A program made the translations under genes and the position numbers. Below, piece after piece: positions 16,305 to 22,707 of a stretch of DNA of 34,500 nucleotides. Under the pieces are notes generated by a model. It did not search any database and was not told the origin of the DNA. It worked only from the letters and a program-made list of their open reading frames with translations. The stretch lies in contig JACQQM010000096.1 in the NCBI GenBank assembly GCA_016207025.1, positions 1 to 34,500 on the forward strand, in the 5' to 3' direction. Within the stretch, counting starts at the first letter, position 1, and each line of letters starts with the position of its first letter. The DNA comes from Nitrospirota bacterium. GTDB lineage: Bacteria > Nitrospirota > Nitrospiria > Nitrospirales > Nitrospiraceae.

Positions 16305-18124
16305 GTGACCTGCTCTGACTGTCTCACTGCTGGCAGCCGCACCACGAAGCGGCTCCCGACCGGCAGGTTCCCCTCCACCCACACCTGCCCTCCATGTCCC
16401 TCCACGATGTGCTTGACGATCGCCAAGCCCAGGCCGGTGCCGCCCAGCTCCCGTGAGCGCGCTTTGTCGACTCGGTAAAACCGCTCGAACACGCGAGGTC
16501 GATCCGCTTCGGGAATTCCCAGGCCCGTGTCGGTCACGCTGAGTTCGACCGTGCCGCGATCGGGATCGTCCGCCATTCGGCCGGCAATTTGTATGGACCC
16601 GTTCGGAGGAGTGTATTTGACGGCGTTGTCGAGGAGATTGGTCATGACCTGCACCAGCCGGTCTTCATCGCCGAGCACCGGGGGCAGGATTCCGGGCACA
16701 TCAACGGTCACGCTGTGGTTCTTTTTATCCGCCAGCGGTTTAATCGAGGCCATGGTGCGCTCCACAACCGCCTGCAGGCGGACGGGATCCCGCTTGAACA
16801 AGATCTCCCCAGATTCGATCTGTGACAACTGCAACAGGTCCTCCAGGATCAGATTGAGGCGGTCACTCTGTTTGAGGATGATGTCCAAGAAACGAACCGC
16901 GTTTTGCGGGTCGTCTTTGGCGCCGTCCAGCAGCGCCTCGACATAGCCCTTGATCGAGGTCAACGGTGTGCGCAGCTCGTGAGAGACGTTGGCGACGAAG
17001 TCCTTCCGAACTTTCTCCAGCCGGCGCAGCGCAGTGATGTCGCGGAACACGAGCACGACGCAGGCCTCGTTTTCTCGCTGGCCACCGGCGACCGAAGCTT
17101 CGACTCGCACAGTTCGGCCGCTTGCGGCCATCGTGAGCTCGCCGCCGCAGTTTTGTCTGGTCTCCAGGACCCGAGCAGCCAGCTCGTTCAGCTCGTGATG
17201 CCGGATGACTTCCCAGTGAGCTCGACCTCGTGCCTCGGCGCCGTGCACCATGAACATCTGTTCTAGGGCCGGGTTGACCTGCAGAACTTTCCCTCGGCAG
17301 TCCAGAACCATGACGCCTTCCACCATCGAAGTGAGCATGGCGAGCAGTTGCGCGCGGTCTTCAGAGACTTCGCGAATTTTGGCTTCGAGTTGGTCCGCCA
17401 TCTGATTGAGGGTCGCTGCCAGCACGCCCACCTCGTCGCGTGACGTGGTGTGGATGCGTTGTCCGAGGGCGCCGGTGGCCAGTTGTCGGGCCACGGCGGC
17501 CATGTCCGACAAGGGCCGCGTCAACCCTCTCGCGAGCAGCACGCTGAGCGCCACTGAGACCACGAAGGCCAGGCCGAACGCAATGCCCACGGCGCGCTCA
17601 AGGTCGCGAATCCTGGCTTCCAGGGCGGTCAGGGGGAGCGCCAGTCTCACGATGCCACTGACCCGAGCGCCTGAGGTGATCGGAAGGGCCAGATAGTGCA
17701 TCCGCTGCCCGAGCGTCGCGCTGAGCCTGATGTCGGTCCCGCGTCCGGTGGCCATGGCCTGCATCACTTCCGGACGCGCCCGGTGGTTCTCCAGTCGCGA
17801 CACGGCATCGTCTGGCGTGTCGCTGTCGGCCAGCACGGTCCCGTCCGGGGCAATGACCGTGACCCGCGCGCGGGCCTCGCGGCTCAGTTCGCGCGCCATG
17901 GACTGGATCTCCTGCGATGGAACGGATTGGCCGGCGCCGGATTTCGCGAGGAGCGGTTGCAACGAGAAGGCGGCGAGGTTGGTTCGAACTTCCAGAGCTT
18001 CGAGTACGCGGGACAGTTCAACCCGTTCGATTGAGCGGAAGGCCAGCCACCCGGCGACGGTCATCCCCAATGTGACGGCCAGAAGAGCGCCAAGGGTGAC
18101 TTTCCACCGGATCGACAGCGTCAT
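16277..18124 (-). CDS. phoR: PhoR-like sensor histidine kinase
   Basis: 615 aa. TM1 about 8-28, extracytoplasmic sensor region to about 176, TM2 178-200, HAMP 200-252, PAS about 265-365, HisKA with H382 (SHELRTPL), then HATPase with N box NLLDNAVKYTP (496-506), DTGLGIP and GGTGLGLAIVK. Domain order matches PhoR, which senses phosphate status and phosphorylates PhoB. It follows phoB on the same strand, 119 bases later, and is tail-to-tail with the Pit permease, supporting a phosphate role. The extracytoplasmic region is larger than in enterobacterial PhoR, so the direct signal may differ. Confidence 0.9.
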   Translation of the reverse strand: MTLSIRWKVTLGALLAVTLGMTVAGWLAFRSIERVELSRVLEALEVRTNLAAFSLQPLLAKSGAGQSVPSQEIQSMARELSREARARVTVIAPDGTVLADSDTPDDAVSRLENHRARPEVMQAMATGRGTDIRLSATLGQRMHYLALPITSGARVSGIVRLALPLTALEARIRDLERAVGIAFGLAFVVSVALSVLLARGLTRPLSDMAAVARQLATGALGQRIHTTSRDEVGVLAATLNQMADQLEAKIREVSEDRAQLLAMLTSMVEGVMVLDCRGKVLQVNPALEQMFMVHGAEARGRAHWEVIRHHELNELAARVLETRQNCGGELTMAASGRTVRVEASVAGGQRENEACVVLVFRDITALRRLEKVRKDFVANVSHELRTPLTSIKGYVEALLDGAKDDPQNAVRFLDIILKQSDRLNLILEDLLQLSQIESGEILFKRDPVRLQAVVERTMASIKPLADKKNHSVTVDVPGILPPVLGDEDRLVQVMTNLLDNAVKYTPPNGSIQIAGRMADDPDRGTVELSVTDTGLGIPEADRPRVFERFYRVDKARSRELGGTGLGLAIVKHIVEGHGGQVWVEGNLPVGSRFVVRLPAVRQSEQVTQLHRENPT

Positions 18125-18130
18125 CGTAAC

Positions 18131-18172
18131 AGTGATGAGCGATGAATGATGAGCGATGAGTGATGAGTCATG
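18131..18172. repeat. Heptamer tandem array (6 x 7 bp) before phoR
   Basis: Units AGTGATG, AGCGATG, AATGATG, AGCGATG, AGTGATG, AGTCATG. On the coding (minus) strand this is a CATCACT-type array ending six bases before the phoR ATG. Confidence 0.8.
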
Positions 18173-18224
18173 AGACGCGAGAAGGTCGGCTTCGCACGGG
18201 AGATCTTCTTACACGACGTTCAGC

Positions 18225-18245
18225 ATTCATCACTCAGCACTCATC
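18225..18245. repeat. Heptamer array over the phoB stop codon
   Basis: Plus-strand units ATTCATC, ACTCAGC, ACTCATC; the phoB TGA (18246-18244) lies at the edge of the last unit. Orientation is inverted relative to the 18131-18172 array, so the two can pair across the phoB-phoR spacer. Confidence 0.7.
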
Positions 18246-18939
18246 ACTGCTCTTTGAGCTTGTAGCCGAGCGACTTGACCGACACGATGGCCTCGTTGAG
18301 CAGGGGGATCTTCTGCTTGAGCCGCCGGATATGCACGTCCACCGTCCGGGTCGTCCCGTAATAGTCGTATCCCCAGACGGAGTTCAGCAGCACGTCGCGA
18401 GTCATCACGCGGCCGGGATTCCGCAGCAGGTGTTCCAGTAACCCGAATTCTTTCGCCGTCAGCGGGACGTCGCGACCGTTCGCTTTCACCTCGTGACGCG
18501 CAAGGTCCAGGACCAGCGGCCCGTACGTGTAGCGCGACGGCTCCTCCTGCTTCCGCTCCAGCCTGCGGAACAAGGCCTTCACGCGGGCCACGAGCGACTT
18601 CGGGCTGAACGGTTTGGTAACGTAGTCGTCCGCCCCTAGCTCCAGGCCGATGACCATGTCGGATTCTTCCGCTTTGGCAGTGAGCATAATAATGGGCGTC
18701 ATGGAGGTGTGCGGATCTGCCCGGATCCTCTTGCAGACCTCCAGCCCGTCCATTTCGGCCAGCATCAGGTCCAGAATCACAAGGTCGGGATGCGCGTCAT
18801 GTACCTGCCGGAGCCCCTCCTGGCCGGTGGTCGCGGTGCAGGTCCGGAACCCTTCCTTTTCCAGATAGAGTTTGACCAACTCGAGGATGTCCTTCTCATC
18901 CTCGACGATCAGGATCTTCTTGCCCGCCGCAGGTGTCAT
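18244..18939 (-). CDS. phoB: PhoB-like response regulator (OmpR family)
   Basis: 231 aa from ATG 18939. The upstream in-frame extension to 19092 is basic, low-complexity and unlike the family. Receiver domain with acidic pair near 13-15 (VEDE), phospho-acceptor D57 (VILDLML), T87 and K109 (YVTKPF). C-terminal winged helix: LTAKEFGLLEHLLRNPGRV, WGYDYYGTTRTVDVHIRRLK. Partner of phoR downstream. A canonical Pho box was not seen upstream. No strong ribosome site precedes the chosen start. Confidence 0.92.
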   Translation of the reverse strand: MTPAAGKKILIVEDEKDILELVKLYLEKEGFRTCTATTGQEGLRQVHDAHPDLVILDLMLAEMDGLEVCKRIRADPHTSMTPIIMLTAKAEESDMVIGLELGADDYVTKPFSPKSLVARVKALFRRLERKQEEPSRYTYGPLVLDLARHEVKANGRDVPLTAKEFGLLEHLLRNPGRVMTRDVLLNSVWGYDYYGTTRTVDVHIRRLKQKIPLLNEAIVSVKSLGYKLKEQ

Positions 18940-18998
18940 CTGAACGACAGCGTAAAGGGTGGGGTGAGAGGTGTCAAGGGGCGCACGGCGCGATGAAT

Positions 18999-19052
18999 AA
19001 AGAGCGCCACGCTTGTGCGCGCCGCCGAGACGGTGCGGCGGCCGGGCTCTTT
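18999..19052. repeat. Nested hairpin upstream of phoB
   Basis: AAAGAGC (18999-19005) pairs with GCTCTTT (19046-19052), enclosing GCCGCC/GGCGGC (19021-19026, 19037-19042). It looks terminator-like, but no gene points into it from either side in a convincing way. Confidence 0.45.
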
Positions 19053-19083
19053 CAGGTGGCCTCGGCTGACGAACGTCGGGAGC

Positions 19084-19301
19084 GTGCATCACGGCAGTCG
19101 AACCGCTTACGCGCGTGCTCGCCTAGCTTCTGTAGCTACCGGGAGCATGGCTGCGGTGCCCCCCATCCCCCGAGGCGGGGGTTCTCCGATCCGCGCTTGC
19201 CTGGTCATGCAGACAAGCGCGGTCGGCCCTCGCTCATGCTCCCGCTACACACATCAGCACGGCTCCCACGCGATGGCGCTCTAACGACTGCCGTGATGCA
19301 C
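19084..19301. repeat. 218-bp nested inverted-repeat element
   Basis: Perfect 17-bp terminal inverted repeats GTGCATCACGGCAGTCG (19084-19100) and its complement (19285-19301). Inside, GTAGC plus GGGAGCATG (19132-19149) pairs with CATGCTCCC plus GCTAC (19235-19248). Within that are hairpins CCCCC/GGGGG (19167-19181) and CCGCGCTTG/CAAGCGCGG (19191-19222). It has no coding potential. It sits where the N-terminal part of the integrase should be. It could be a non-autonomous mobile element or a structured RNA. 19302-19384 shows nothing recognisable. Confidence 0.7.
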
Positions 19302-19384
19302 ATGATCTTACATCCCTTCCATCTGAGCCTTGCCGAGCCTTAGCAATTGAAGAGTCAACAGGCCGCCTGGCCATGGTCGTTCTT

Positions 19385-19796
19385 CATCAGCCATGGGATC
19401 CTGCTCAGCAACGGGTTCCGGCGCATTCTCACGGAAGCCCTGCCAGTTGTCACACTTTACAGCATTCCTTTGCCACCCATCTGCTTGAGGACAGCTACGA
19501 TATTAGGACCATCCAGGAACTCCTCGGTCACAAGGATGTCAGTACCACGATGATCAGCCCACATTATTCATGACGGTTCGTCGCGAAAACGTGGAGACGC
19601 GTTGTGAGACGGACAAGCGCAGTCGCAAGGGAGGGAGGCGTACTCTCTGCAGTACGTTGACCGACTGAGCGGCGAGCAGGCCCGTCGCAGCAGCGTATCC
19701 GCGTTTGTAGTAGAAGCGTTCATGAACAATGCGGGCTAGACCCACGTGTTGAACCGGGGCGGCAAAGGCGTGCGAAGTCCCGTAGACTCGCTCTGA
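19385..19796 (+). pseudogene. Integron integrase (IntI-type tyrosine recombinase) remnant
   Basis: Only the C-terminus survives. 19430-19555 reads [19 protein letters not shown] then [18 protein letters not shown]; after a 182-bp insertion, 19740-19796 continues THVLNRGGKGVRSPVDSL and TGA. THVLNRGG-x-GVRSP is diagnostic for integron integrases. The catalytic arginine of the HxLRH box is glutamine here, and the insertion removes the IYTHV junction carrying the catalytic tyrosine. Everything upstream of about 19385 is missing. It therefore cannot recombine. It lies on the same strand as the cassettes, with its 3' end toward them, the orientation of so-called reverse integrons. Confidence 0.85.
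19556..19737. mobile_element. 182-bp MITE-like insertion in the integrase remnant
   Basis: Ends AGCCCACATTATTCATGA (19556-19573) and TCATGAACAATGCGGGCT (19720-19737) are inverted copies at 16 of 18 positions. It interrupts the integrase exactly between codons for TTMI and THVL. Flanking dinucleotides (CA left, TA right, if the element is taken from GCCC to GGGC) would fit a decayed TA duplication; this is weak. It has no transposase gene. Confidence 0.75.
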
Positions 19797-19800
19797 GGCC

Positions 19801-19971
19801 CGGACTGACCCGGGATCTTATGCGGAACCAGATAAGATTCCCGCTGAACAAGGCGCGGCTGAGGGAAAGTCATATCACAAGCGAGCTTATGCAGTCGTAT
19901 TGCTAGGAAACTGACAGGGGCTTATACTGCTGTCGGACCCATCCGGGGTCTTATACAGAACCAGATAATCC
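19801..19971 (+). other. Candidate attI region with two direct repeats
   Basis: TCTTATGCGGAACCAGATAA (19816-19835) recurs as TCTTATACAGAACCAGATAA (19949-19968); similarity extends over about 36 bases (from 19801 and 19934) at roughly 80 percent. The second copy ends a few bases before the cassette junction G|TT at 19975/19976. Direct repeats next to the junction resemble integrase-binding sites of attI. The assignment is by position only. Confidence 0.5.
19900..19928 (+). promoter_or_regulatory. Candidate cassette promoter (Pc)
   Basis: TTGCTA (19900-19905), 17 bases, TATACT (19923-19928), placed between the integrase remnant and the first cassette and pointing into the array. In integrons, cassettes are read from a Pc promoter in this area. 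Confidence 0.6.
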
Positions 19972-19975
19972 ATAG

Positions 19976-20659
19976 TTGGCCGTCAGAAAACATAGGGAGA
20001 GCCCATGACGCCTGAAGAGCTGAAGGCTGTGCTAACAGCCGTGCTGGACCATTCCGCGGGCATGACCGTCTGGCAGATCTTCGCGCTTGTAGCCGCCTCC
20101 GCAGTGGCTGCCTTCTTCGGCGCCTATCTCAGCGAAAAGGCAAGGTCTGTGGCAACGAAAGAAGACATCGCGGAGATAACGTCCAAAATTGAAAACGTAA
20201 AGCGCTCCGTTGACGCGATCAGGACAGTCGACGTCACAAAATACCAACTGAAATATGAAGCGTGTTTAGAGGCACTGCGGATCATCGACGCACATCTCAG
20301 CCATTCGTTGGCCCCGCCCCCTGACGGCAAACTTGCGAAGCAACACGCATCTACGGAAGAAGTTAGGAGCTGCCACAGCAGGCTGGTGCTTGCTTGCGAG
20401 AGCACCGAATTGATTGAGCAATTTGCGCGCATCATGTTCAAGCCACGAACGGAAGAGGAAACGAACGTCCCCCCGACAGACAAGTTGAATACATTTCGTA
20501 ATCTAGTGCGCAAAGAACTGGGCTTCGGCAACCCTTTAAACCTTGATAGGGAAAGAGCGTGGTTCGGACACGTCATCAGCGAAAAGAACTGACGGCCAAC
20601 AAGGCGTTCCACCGGACGGTCCTCGCCCTGCGGGCTCGGCCCGCCGGTGAACGCCGGCG
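19976..20659 (+). mobile_element. Integron gene cassette 1
   Basis: Starts with TTGGCC after the conserved G (GTTGGCC, 19975-19981) and ends at the G of the GTTAGGC box of attC1. GTTGGCC is the exact reverse complement of its own attC first box GGCCAAC (20594-20600), which fixes both ends of the former circle. Confidence 0.82.
20005..20592 (+). CDS. Cassette-encoded membrane-anchored protein of unknown function
   Basis: 195 aa, ATG 20005 with AGGGAGA upstream. No enzyme family recognised. One membrane segment at about 20-44 (MTVWQIFALVAASAVAAFFG) is followed by a predicted coiled coil (ATKEDIAEITSKIENVKRSV) and a soluble C-terminal region of about 130 residues with three cysteines. The ATKEDIAEIT pattern recurs in many small single-pass bacterial proteins of unknown role. 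It is the only gene of cassette 1, and its stop lies two bases before attC1. Probably expressed from the upstream Pc. Confidence 0.75.
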   Translation: MTPEELKAVLTAVLDHSAGMTVWQIFALVAASAVAAFFGAYLSEKARSVATKEDIAEITSKIENVKRSVDAIRTVDVTKYQLKYEACLEALRIIDAHLSHSLAPPPDGKLAKQHASTEEVRSCHSRLVLACESTELIEQFARIMFKPRTEEETNVPPTDKLNTFRNLVRKELGFGNPLNLDRERAWFGHVISEKN

Positions 20660-20665
20660 TTAGGC
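20594..20665 (+). other. attC site 1 (72 bp)
   Basis: R'' GGCCAAC (20594-20600), then arm GGCGTTCCACCGG (20603-20615) pairing with CCGGTGAACGCC (20644-20655) with one unpaired base, and R' GTTAGGC (20659-20665). A single bulged base and a variable central region are typical of integron attC sites. Confidence 0.85.
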
Positions 20666-20692
20666 GAGAGAACGGTTAGAGACAAAGAGTAA

Positions 20693-20929
20693 ATGCCAAC
20701 AGTACGCACGGTAGGCGCGTACCGATTGTTCTTCTACGCGAGCGACCGCGATGAACCGCAACACATTCACGTCGAGCGTGAGGACAAGATCGCCAAGTTC
20801 TGGCTCGATCCCATCAGGTTGCAAAGAAGTGGTGGGTTTAATCGAGCAGAACTCAGTCGAATCCACAAAATCATCAGGGATCAACACACACTGCTAATGG
20901 AGGCTTGGAATGAATACTTCAGGAGTTGA
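20693..20929 (+). CDS. DUF4160 family protein
   Basis: 78 aa. MPTVRTVGAYRLFFYASDRD then EPQHIHVEREDKIAKFWLDP is the standard DUF4160 opening, with the invariant EPxHIHV stretch. The second half (NRAELSRIHKIIRDQHTLLMEAWNEYF) matches the family's C-terminal helix. Usually found directly upstream of a DUF2442 gene, as here, with a 20-base overlap; the pair is often suspected of being a toxin-antitoxin-type module, but no activity is established. Weak ribosome site (AAGAG). First gene of cassette 2. Confidence 0.85.
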   Translation: MPTVRTVGAYRLFFYASDRDEPQHIHVEREDKIAKFWLDPIRLQRSGGFNRAELSRIHKIIRDQHTLLMEAWNEYFRS

Positions 20930-21251
20930 CCTTGAAGTTCCACGTGCCGAAGCCGTAACCGTAACTAAAGACACCTTAGTTGTGGAGCTGAGTGATGGCC
21001 GGACCATCTCGGTTCCCCTAGCTTGGTTCCCCAGACTACTCCATGCAACTCTGGACGAACGAAATAATTGGAGATTAATTGGTAAGGGCCATGGGATTCA
21101 TTGGGAGGATCTTGATGAAGATATCAGTGTTGAAGGTCTATTGGCCGGAAAACCTTCTGGCGAGAGTCAAGTCTCATTCAAGAAATGGCTTGAGTCACGC
21201 ACATCTCGCCTAACAAGGCGCTCCAGCCGACGCAGTAAACTGGGCGGCTGA
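20910..21251 (+). CDS. DUF2442 family protein
   Basis: 113 aa, ATG 20910 with GGAGG six bases upstream inside the DUF4160 gene. Core DUF2442 features: LVVELSDGRTISVPLAWFPR, LLHATLDERNNWRLIGKGHG and IHWEDLDEDISVEGLLAG. The last 14 or so residues (TRRSSRRSKLGG) are read from the attC site itself, so the natural C-terminus may have been shorter before cassette formation. Partner of DUF4160. Confidence 0.87.
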   Translation: MNTSGVDLEVPRAEAVTVTKDTLVVELSDGRTISVPLAWFPRLLHATLDERNNWRLIGKGHGIHWEDLDEDISVEGLLAGKPSGESQVSFKKWLESRTSRLTRRSSRRSKLGG

Positions 21252-21267
21252 TGCCGCCCCGTTAGGC
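21208..21267 (+). other. attC site 2 (60 bp)
   Basis: R'' GCCTAAC (21208-21214) and R' GTTAGGC (21261-21267) are exact complements. Inner arms GGCGCTCCAGCCG and CGGCTGATGCCGCC pair imperfectly. The DUF2442 stop codon (21249-21251) lies inside. Confidence 0.87.
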
Positions 21268-21328
21268 TACTCCAAGGCGGCGCAGTGACGATTCTTTTTC
21301 CCGCCATCTTGCCGCCAAGGATGATTTC

Positions 21329-21358
21329 TTGACATACCATATTAGATATCCCTACACT
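21329..21358 (+). promoter_or_regulatory. Promoter of the cassette-3 toxin-antitoxin pair
   Basis: TTGACA (21329-21334), 18 bases, TACACT (21353-21358). The ATG at 21364 would be at or next to the start point, giving a leaderless or nearly leaderless transcript. A small inverted repeat ATAT-TAG-ATAT sits in the spacer. Confidence 0.55.
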
Positions 21359-21363
21359 GCGGG

Positions 21364-21645
21364 ATGTGGCAGATCGAGGAGCATCGCCGGGTGGAAAAAC
21401 AACTCGATGCTGTGCCTCGTGAAATCTTGAAGCGATACGAGAAGTGGAAAGACATTGCCATGATCTCCGGTCCGCCTGGCTTGAGATTGATCAAAGGATT
21501 TCATGATGAAGCCCTGCATGGGGAATGGCAGGGATATCGATCGTCTCGCTTGGGGGCAAAATACCGGGTGATTTATCGAGTGATTCCCGGACAGTCCTTG
21601 TTTCAGGTGGTTCACATCACGCCACATGATTATCGGAGAGTCTAA
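21364..21645 (+). CDS. RelE/ParE superfamily toxin (HigB-like)
   Basis: 93 aa. MWQIEEHRRVEKQLDAVPRE at the start, then GLRLIKGFHDEALHGEWQGY and RSSRLGAKYRVIYRV: the helix-helix-beta pattern and the R-x-x-R-x-x-x-KYRVIYR strand are typical of RelE/ParE toxins. Likely a ribosome-dependent mRNase or gyrase poison; the exact type cannot be told. The toxin precedes its antitoxin, as in higBA-type operons, with one base between them. It has its own promoter. Confidence 0.85.
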   Translation: MWQIEEHRRVEKQLDAVPREILKRYEKWKDIAMISGPPGLRLIKGFHDEALHGEWQGYRSSRLGAKYRVIYRVIPGQSLFQVVHITPHDYRRV

Positions 21646-21646
21646 G

Positions 21647-21907
21647 ATGAAGACCTTTCGTCCGGCGCGAAAGCGCATCACCGTCTCCGTGGGGGAGTCG
21701 GTTCGCATCATTCGAGAGTTACAGGGGTACAGCCAGAATGCGTTGGCCAGTCTAACGGGCATTCCTCAGGCCACCCTCTCCGCGAGTGAGAATGATCGCG
21801 TCCGGCTTGGCGTCGAGCGAGCCAAGATTCTCGCGCGAGCCTTGAAGTGCCATCCGGCGGTCTTAGTCTTCCCGGGATGGGAAGTTGGCCGCGACTCAGC
21901 CGCCTAA
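21647..21907 (+). CDS. Xre-family antitoxin (HigA-like)
   Basis: 86 aa from ATG 21647 (GGAGAG upstream); an earlier ATG at 21626 lies in the toxin gene. Helix-turn-helix at about 18-60: VRIIRELQGYSQNALASLTG then IPQATLSASENDRVRLGVER. Expected to neutralise the upstream toxin and repress the operon. Its TAA stop lies within the first box of the degenerate attC3, a common arrangement for cassette genes. Confidence 0.86.
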   Translation: MKTFRPARKRITVSVGESVRIIRELQGYSQNALASLTGIPQATLSASENDRVRLGVERAKILARALKCHPAVLVFPGWEVGRDSAA

Positions 21908-21966
21908 TCTGGCGATGGAGCAGACCAGCGACCGCTGGCCGTTCATCGCCAAGGCGTTCGTTGGAT
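21902..21966 (+). other. Degenerate attC site 3 (65 bp)
   Basis: First box GCCTAAT (21902-21908; AAT instead of AAC), arm TGGCGATG (21910-21917) pairing with CATCGCCA (21944-21951), central hairpin CCAGCG/CGCTGG, and last box GTTGGAT (21960-21966). The box order and the expected GCCTAA start support it, but it has decayed. No further attC follows; 21967-22100 shows nothing recognisable. Confidence 0.55.
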
Positions 21967-22100
21967 GCGACCGAAGGAGAGCCTCGTGCAACAACGAGAT
22001 TGGTCGGCGAAAAAGGCGAGAGAGAAGTTCCCGACTCTACTGCACGGCAGGTAATCCAGCCGTTGCCCAGGCTGTCGTTCATCCGGTGGGCCGGGGCGCG

Positions 22101-22523
22101 CTACTTCCAGTACTCGATGTGAAAGGCCACATGTCGGCGGATCACCCGGAAGTCGGATTCGTCACAGGTGATAAGCGTGGCGCCGAGGCTCCGGGCTGTC
22201 AAGGCGATCAGGACGTCCAGGACGAGTTCCCGGACCTTGTGTGGGTCGTAATGCTCCCGTTTCCTGATCAGGGCCAGCACTTCTGCAGCGTGGAACCACT
22301 CGCTTTGGGTGGGCGTGAGGACCTGACACCGACGGTGCAAATCCCGCACGAAGCGCTGCTCCAGGCTGGTTCGGGCTCCCCTGAGCAGTTCATGCAGCAC
22401 GACCGATGAACAGCGAGGAATCCAGGTAGACTGGAGGAAGCGGAGGGCAAAACGTCCCGTCCGGAAGTTTTCGATGTAGACGGACGTGTCGAGGACCGCG
22501 AACTTAGTCTTTGGCAAAGGCAT
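22101..22523 (-). CDS. vapC: VapC-like PIN-domain ribonuclease toxin
   Basis: 140 aa. PIN-domain acidic residues: D12 (VLDTSVY), E45 (LHELLRG), D103 (LDVLIALTA) and D121/D124 (CDESDF). These bind Mg2+ for RNA cleavage, tRNA or rRNA being typical VapC targets. ATG 22523 lies inside the antitoxin gene, overlapping by 20 bases, so translation is coupled. Follows vapB on the minus strand, convergent with cassette 3. No attC was found around the pair, so it is probably outside the integron array. Confidence 0.9.
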   Translation of the reverse strand: MPLPKTKFAVLDTSVYIENFRTGRFALRFLQSTWIPRCSSVVLHELLRGARTSLEQRFVRDLHRRCQVLTPTQSEWFHAAEVLALIRKREHYDPHKVRELVLDVLIALTARSLGATLITCDESDFRVIRRHVAFHIEYWK

Positions 22524-22695
22524 CAGCCGCCCCGACTCCGCTATAGCGTCGGATGACTTGGTCGTGAGCCGCTTTCTCGGTGACCAAGTCCAGCGCTTTC
22601 TGCAGGGTCTCGCTGACGGACTTCGCAGCCAATGCCTTTCGGGCTCGTTTCAACTGAACCGGATTGAGCCGGACGGAGACTTGCACGTGTGCCAT
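22504..22695 (-). CDS. vapB: VapB-like antitoxin (ribbon-helix-helix type)
   Basis: 63 aa, ATG 22695 with GGAGGG five bases upstream. N-terminal strand VQVSVRLNPVQLKRARKAL and the following helix SVSETLQKALDLVTEKAAHD fit a ribbon-helix-helix DNA-binding dimer. The C-terminus (SGVGAADAFAKD) would bind the toxin. It overlaps vapC by 20 bases. The tandem palindromes in its promoter are the likely binding sites. Confidence 0.82.
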   Translation of the reverse strand: MAHVQVSVRLNPVQLKRARKALAAKSVSETLQKALDLVTEKAAHDQVIRRYSGVGAADAFAKD

Positions 22696-22707
22696 GAATA
22701 GTCCCTC

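Larger units (their letters stand above)
20660..21261 (+). mobile_element. Integron gene cassette 2
   Basis: Starts TTAGGC at 20660 and ends at the G of the next GTTAGGC. Its start box GTTAGGC is the exact complement of its attC first box GCCTAAC (21208-21214). Carries the DUF4160/DUF2442 pair. The coding part looks more AT-rich than the core genes. Confidence 0.83.
21262..21960 (+). mobile_element. Integron gene cassette 3 (toxin-antitoxin cassette)
   Basis: Starts TTAGGC (21262) and ends at the G of GTTGGAT (21960). Expected first attC box is GCCTAAC; found GCCTAAT, one change. Holds a RelE/HigB-like toxin and an Xre antitoxin with their own promoter, as is usual for TA cassettes. Confidence 0.65.

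Noticed and set aside
18940-19000. Pho box upstream of phoB
   Set aside because: No pair of CTGTCAT-like heptamers was seen; CTGTCGTTCAG at the start is only a weak half-match.
22101-22695. vapBC as a fourth integron cassette
   Set aside because: It lies on the opposite strand and no attC beginning ATCCAAC, as required by the preceding GTTGGAT box, was found nearby.
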